The notes under the pieces were generated by a model. It was not told the origin of the DNA. It made no database searches and saw only the letters and a program-made list of their open reading frames with translations. A stretch of DNA of 64,000 nucleotides, from contig JAECYW010000009.1 of assembly GCA_023014335.1 (NCBI GenBank), positions 806,001 through 870,000 on the forward strand. Direction: 5' to 3'. This stretch comes from Galerina marginata. Its lineage: Eukaryota; Basidiomycota; Agaricomycetes; Agaricales; Galerinaceae. The position numbers and the translations under genes were made by a program. Positions 58,674 to 64,000 of the stretch are shown piece by piece (within the stretch, counting starts at the first letter, position 1; the number at the start of each line of letters is the position of its first letter).

Positions 58674-61033
58674 GAATCTCGCAGCTTTCGAGTTTCAAGT
58701 GATTGGTCAAACTTGTTGGGAGAGAAAACAACATGACTATGCTCACGTACGTGGGGAAATTATGGAAGAGGCAGCGGACATGATAAAGCAATCCACCAGC
58801 CCCAGTTCATTCGGAACCACGCCAGAAAGTCGGGTTGGTTGATGGGAGAGATGAAGTAAACGCACAGCCACCATATATTTTCTACAGTCACTGTTTCTGC
58901 TGGCAGGACTTTTCTCAGAGGTCGATTTTTTAATTCCCCAGCCATTTCATTGAGCCCGGGCTATTTCTCAAATCCCAGTCCCCCCTTGACCTGAAGTCAA
59001 TTTTACCTAAATATGCACTAACATAATTTAACTTGTGCGGAAACAGTGGAAAAAGGAAGTCACTCCTGGAATCACTTGATACACTTTTCAATAATAAAGT
59101 CTGACCTCAAAAAATACTCATTGTGTTCGAGACTTCGAGTGAGTTTGGGTGGATCTATCATCTAACGACAGTATCGGCATTTGGTTTTTTGAGAACGGAT
59201 CGGAGGCCAAGCGGTCCGAGCTTCCCAGCCAATCGGATCAGTTGTGGCAACTTCCCGAAGCCGATGATCAAATGACACTGGTTGATCTTTTCCCAAACCA
59301 CCATAAACGTTTCCAACCGCCGTGCGCCTCTCCCTCGAAAAGGATGTAGGCTGGCAACGGATACCTAAACCCACCAAACGAGGATTGTATCATTGAGCTC
59401 CCAGGAAGAGGTACCGACCTGACGACAAAGAGAACGCGGATGCTGGCAGTGTCAGCTAGCAAAGACGATGTCGATGACGATGAGCTGAAGATACTGGATG
59501 GATGGAGTGAAAGGGCACCGAGGACGCAAAGGCAGAGGTACGTAGCTAGTCAACACACGATACCACGTTCCCGCTCCTCTTACCTAGAAGCCATATCACA
59601 GGCATGGCCGCTGCCGCTGGGGAGAAATTGGCACGACATCGGGTGGTGTAGCATCAGCTGGTGCTGCCGCTGCTCAGACACGAAGAAGATATCATTCATT
59701 GGCAAACGCAAACGCGGCGGTATACTATCACGGATGGCCCGAACGACGACGATAACGCGGAAGATGGAATAGGCAGATGGAGCGCGAATGCGAATGGCGG
59801 TGCTCCCATTCGGGTGGTGAGGAGCTTTGTTACTCCTCGATGTGTCATTGTCCTTATGCTCGCCTTCTCTTCTTAGTTCCAGGCTTGTGTATGGGTGCGA
59901 GTCTCTGAGGAGTAAGCAAGGTTATTGCTCGTGTTGCTCTAGGCATCACGAGCCTTCGCACGACAGCGAATGGGATCAAGACTCAGATTCAAGCCTCTTG
60001 AATCTTTCTTCGACGCCACAACGCCTCCGTCATCCATCTCCATCGTTTGGCGTTCACTGAAGAACAGCTGCCTGAGGGGTATCGTTGGCGTGTACCCCGT
60101 CGAAAGAGAGCAGTGCACACAGATGGGTGGGCAACGAGGTGGATGGAGAGAAGGCCTCCTCGACCAATATCGGACTCTCCAATCTGGATGGAAGGTAAGC
60201 GTTGACTCACCTCGACACAATATGTCAGACTTACCTCTGAATTTTCAGATCTCTGCCAATCGTCCTTAGCACCCGCTTCTCGCAACGGTAATGGTAACAG
60301 GCGACCCTCTGAAACCCCAATGAAAGAAGGACGACGGCGACGACGACTGGGTAATCGATCCCGCTGTCGAGGGCTTTTTCGTACGTCCGTCCTTCACCTA
60401 ACAACATCTGGGATTTATGCTGATGCCCCACCATTGTCTCGTTTACAGCCCTCTGATTCCCATAGCTAGCACACACTGCTGCAGTTGCCGAGCATACGAG
60501 ACAAAAACTAAGTGATAGTGGCGGCGGTAGAGACAGGGTAGTGAAGAGATAACGGGCCACTCGTCGTATAGGCTTCACCAGTATCTTTCTCTTTATAGTT
60601 AACAGTGAGGGTTCTCTGATAAAGAGCTGAGATTAATATAAAAAGTAACACTGCGCAGTAAATACGAAGAGTGAAAACCAGACCTGACTGGGGGTGAGTT
60701 TTTCCGTACGAAACATCGACTTGCAAACCAAGTCAATCAAATCTAGTTTCAATACACTGCGCTCAATAAATCGTTATAAATTAGATGACCTACGTGTCAC
60801 AGCAAACTGGAGATGGGCCAAGTGCATCTTCTCTCGGTACATTTGGTGTTTTATCTCATCCTCACTTTATACCACTAACAGAAGTACTGCTCGCGCGATC
60901 GCACTTCCAGAACTCCATTCCTACTATCCGAGGTATTATCCCACTATTCACTAACATCCCTCTAATCCTATTAACACTCATTTTGTCGTTCCTCCAGGTT
61001 TAAGAAAGTAGTTAATACAAACAATGTCACAAC
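58674..61033. other. Stretch of about 2.4 kb without a recognised gene
   Basis: Several short frames only. A coding-like segment around 59385-59537 (+) includes KDDVDDDELKILDGWSER and ends at a perfect donor (GTACGTAGC), but I could not join it to a convincing next exon. A minus-strand frame at 58760-58945 (MAGELKNRPLRKVLPAETVT...) is Trp-rich at its end and unrecognised. GAC/GAT-rich triplet runs occur near 59465 and 59745. Confidence 0.4.
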
Positions 61034-64000
61034 CTAGGGGGAAAAGCAGTTGCGCCATTCAGGACCGAGGGTAGAAGAGGTAAAGTCAACAGAGGCAGCA
61101 TGAGATCGTGGCAAGGTAAGAATATTGGATGAGTCAGGCAGGTTTGCAGCCAGCGGTACAAACATGAGGTAATGTCCTTCTTGCGGGGAGAGTAGCCACC
61201 CGGTGTGTCTCTGATAGCCAGAGGAGTCTGTTATCTTCTGGCGGACGTAATGAAGAGATGTTTGCTGTGTAGGCAAAGCCCAGGCCCGCATGGATTTGTC
61301 CTCTGAGCTGGAGACAATACACTTGTCATCGCTCGAAAATGCGACTGACGAGACAGCTTCAGTGTGGCCCTCCAGCACCTCCAGTATCTCGCCCGTCGAG
61401 GCATCCCACACCCGCACTGATTTGTCCGATGAGCCGGAGACAATACACTTGTCATCACTCGAAAATGTGACTGACAAGACAGCCTCAGTGTGGCCCTCCA
61501 GCACCTTCAGCATCTCGCCCGTCGAGACATCCCACACCCGCACTGATTTGTCATACGAGCCAGAGACAATATGCTTGTCATCGCTCGAAAATGCGACTGA
61601 CATGACAGCGTCAGTGTGGCCCTCCAACACCTTCAGCATCTCGCTCGTTGACGCATCCCACACCCGCACTGATTTGTCCACTGAGCCGGAGATGATACAC
61701 TTGTCATTGCTCGAAAATGCGACTGACATGACAGCGTCAGTGTGGCCCTCCAGCACCTTCAGCATCTTGCCCGTCGAGGCATCCCACACCCGCACCGATT
61801 TGTCCACCGAGCCAGAGACAATACACTTGTCATTGCTCGAAAATGCAACTGACCAGACAGTGTCAGTGTGGCCCTCCAGCACCTCCAGCATCTCACCCGT
61901 CGAGGCATCCCACACCCGCACCAATTTGTCTGATGAGCCGGAGACAATACGCTTGCCATCGCTCGAAAATGCAACTGACCAGACAGCGTCAGTGTGGCCC
62001 TCCAGCACCTTCAGCATCTCGCCCGTCGAGACATCCCACACCCGCACCAATTTGTCATCCGAGCCAGAGACAATACACTTGTCATCACTCGAAAATGCGA
62101 CTGACAAGACAGCCTCAGTGTGGCCCTCCAGCACCTTCAGCATCTCGCCCGTCGAGGCATCCCACACCCGCACCGATTTGTCCATCGAGCCGGAGACAAT
62201 ACACTTGTCATTACTTGAAAATGCGACTGAGAAGACAGTGTCAGTGTGGCCCTCCGGCACCTTCAGCATCTCGCCCGTCGAGGCATCCCACACCCGCACC
62301 GATCTGTCCTGCGAGCCGGAGACGATACGCTTGTCATCCCTCGAAAATGCGACTGACGAGACATTCACAGTGTGGCCCCCCAGCACCTTCAGCATCTCGC
62401 CCGTCGACGCATCCCACACCCGCACCGATTTGTCTGATGAGCCGGAGACAATATGCTTGCCATCCCTCGAAAATGCGACTGACGAGACATCCACAGTGTG
62501 GCCCTCCAGCACCTTCAGCATTTCGCCTGTCGAGACATCCCACACCCGCACCGATTTGTCTGATGAGCCGGAGACGATACACTGGTCATCGCTCGAAAAT
62601 GCGACTGACGAGACATACCCAGTGTGGCCCTCCAGCACCTTCAGCATCTCGCCCGTCGAGGCATCCCACACCCGCACCGATCTGTCCTGCGAGCCGGAGA
62701 CGATACGCTTGTCATCGCTTGAAAATGCGACTGAGAAGATGGACCCAGTGTGGCCCTCCAGCACCTTCAGCATCTCACCCGTTGACGCATCCCACACCCG
62801 CGCCGATCTGTCCTGCGAGCCGGAGACGATACACTTGTCATCGCTTGAAAATGCGACTGAGAAGATGGACTCAGTGTGGCCCTCCGGCACCTTCAGCATC
62901 TCGCCCATCGAGGCATCCCACACCTGCAACAATTTGTCAAACGAGCCGGAGACGATAAGCTGGTCATCGCTCGAAAATGCGACTGGCCAGACAGGCTCAG
63001 TGTGGCCCTCCAGCACCTTCAGCGTCTTGCCCGTCGAGGCATCCCACACCCGCACCGATTTGTCCGATGAGCCGGAGACGATACGCTTGTCATCGCTCGA
63101 AAATGCAACTGACCAGACAGTGTCAGTGTGGCCCTCCAGCACCTTAAGCATCTCGCCCGTCGAGGCATCCCACACCCGCACCAATTTGTCAAACGAGCCG
63201 GAGACGATACACTTGTCATCACTCGAATATGAGACCGCGTATATTGCACTTCCTGCCTCCAAAGTCATTAATGGCTTGTCGTTTAGTACCGAATTTGTGA
63301 ATTCTGGGATCCGGGGGAAGTGCCTCTTCCATCCTTGACACGGTCTCAAATTCCGGGGCCATGTTGCGAGGGCAGAAAGGTAGAGGTGCGGCGTTGACAC
63401 TGCTGCCCCACTCCCGCTGAAATACAGCGCGAAAGATACAGCCTCAGCCAAGTCCTCTTTCAATGCCAAGTCGTCCTGAACATCAAGGTCAGTTAATCGC
63501 GAAATATTCAGTTAAAATGTCACTCACATTCGGAACCCACTTATATGCCTTTTGCAGCATTCGTTCACACTGACCGCGTGAACCCAAGAGGTTCAATGCC
63601 TCCATCCAGAATAGTACACGAAGTTGAAGGAATTCCGACAGCATCTCACAGAGGGCATTGGAATCGATCGGTGCAACAGCCGAGAGATGGTAATCCCAGT
63701 TTCGGCAGGAATAACTCAAGACAGGACTGATATTCTGTTTGACTGCCCCCGGAAGTGCGGCATTGTCACGATCGAGAACAAATGATGATTCGATATCCGC
63801 GATGTTGAATTTCAACCCGTTCATGACACGGAAGCAGGAGTCGGCGAGGAGTCGATGGTGTTTCGCTTGATCACACCAAAATTCCTTTGCCCGGTTCTGA
63901 TCGAACATGAAGTCGGTAAACGACTTGTGGTATGAAAACACTTTCTCGTTCTCGGCATACAGCACAGCGTGAAGGCCGGCAAGAACACTATCAGCGATTT
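61034..64000 (-). CDS. NACHT-WD40 NLR-type protein, C-terminal part (partial)
   Basis: The gene enters from the right edge. The part seen starts with the post-NACHT helical region common in mushroom NACHT-WD40 proteins: ADSVLAGLHAVLYAENEKVF, SYHKSFTDFMFDQNRAKEFW, HHRLLADSCFRVMNGLKFNI, SYSCRNWDYHLSAV and LQLRVLFWMEALNLLGSRGQ. An intron near 63490-63530 joins KWVPN to DDLALKEDLAEAVSFALYFS. Then come 16 WD40 repeats of 42 residues with the frame GHT...SVAFSSDDK.IVSGS.DKSVRVWD, followed by a short unique tail. The repeat units are almost identical except at a few positions. The P-loop and effector domain lie outside the window. Such proteins act in fungal non-self recognition (HNWD family of Podospora); the ligand is unknown. 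Confidence 0.92.
61270..63245 (-). repeat. 126-bp tandem repeats encoding WD40 units
   Basis: About 15-16 head-to-tail units of 126 nt (42 codons). Each holds GTGTGGGATGC.TC and its neighbours in near-identical form on the minus strand. High nucleotide identity between units points to recent amplification or gene conversion. As the unit length is a multiple of three, gain or loss of units keeps the frame. Confidence 0.92.

Noticed and set aside
61843..62958. 371-residue + strand frame, Pro/Ser/Arg/Cys-rich
   Set aside because: Another antisense shadow of the same repeat array; its sequence is just the repeat read in a different frame.
61290..63338. 682-residue open frame on the + strand opposite the WD40 repeats
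   Set aside because: It is a shadow of the 126-bp repeat: a unit length divisible by three and no stop in one antisense frame keeps it open. The minus strand gives clear WD40 repeats.
1..64000. tRNA genes or CRISPR arrays
   Set aside because: No cloverleaf with a TTCRANNC box was recognised by eye and no regularly spaced short repeats exist outside the WD40 array; a tRNAscan-SE run would settle the first point.

Overview
The window is nuclear DNA of a filamentous basidiomycete, most likely an Agaricomycete mushroom. Coding regions are cut by many short introns (about 45-60 nt, GT...YAG). The families are typical of mushrooms: a PQQ-type AA12 sugar dehydrogenase, an A-T-R NRPS-like reductase, DUF6534 and DUF6535 membrane proteins, BTB/POZ proteins, HSPA12-like Hsp70 and a NACHT-WD40 type receptor. 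I recognise no tRNA, rRNA or CRISPR array. All names rest on motifs read by eye.

Left third (1-23 kb). The 5' part of a microsomal P450 runs off the left edge (-). An F-box/LRR-like gene (+, 4.3-6.1 kb) follows. Next come a PHO84-type phosphate:H+ symporter (-, 6.4-9.1 kb) and a single-module adenylation-thiolation-reductase enzyme (-, 10.1-14.2 kb). Then comes the first of four paralogous seven-TM genes (-, 15.9-17.1 kb), a 382-bp TA-flanked pogo/Fot1-like MITE, a CFEM small secreted protein (-) and a secreted AA12-like dehydrogenase (-).

Middle (24-45 kb). Two seven-TM paralogs lie head-to-tail in a 2.6-kb tandem segmental duplication (+). A fourth copy lies in opposite orientation just beyond (-). 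They are followed by an HSPA12-like Hsp70 (+), a DUF6534 membrane protein (-), a secreted GH28 glycosidase (-) and a DUF6535 membrane protein (+).

Right third (45-64 kb). A small secreted protein (-), an F-box protein (-) and a cytosolic-type Mn superoxide dismutase (-) come first. The SOD 5' end, a Gfo/Idh/MocA (GAL80-like) oxidoreductase and BTB remnants have been duplicated in tandem. This gives two intact oxidoreductase genes, a broken SOD fragment and decayed BTB pieces. Two intact BTB genes (-) follow. After about 2.4 kb with no recognised gene, the C-terminal part of an NLR-type protein with 16 near-identical WD40 repeats (-) runs off the right edge.

The window does not look like one pathway. 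It is an accessory region shaped by local duplication. Its strongest signals are the four-copy seven-TM family with GPCR-like hallmarks, the SOD/GAL80-like/BTB duplication scar, and the concertedly evolving WD40 array of a putative self/non-self receptor.
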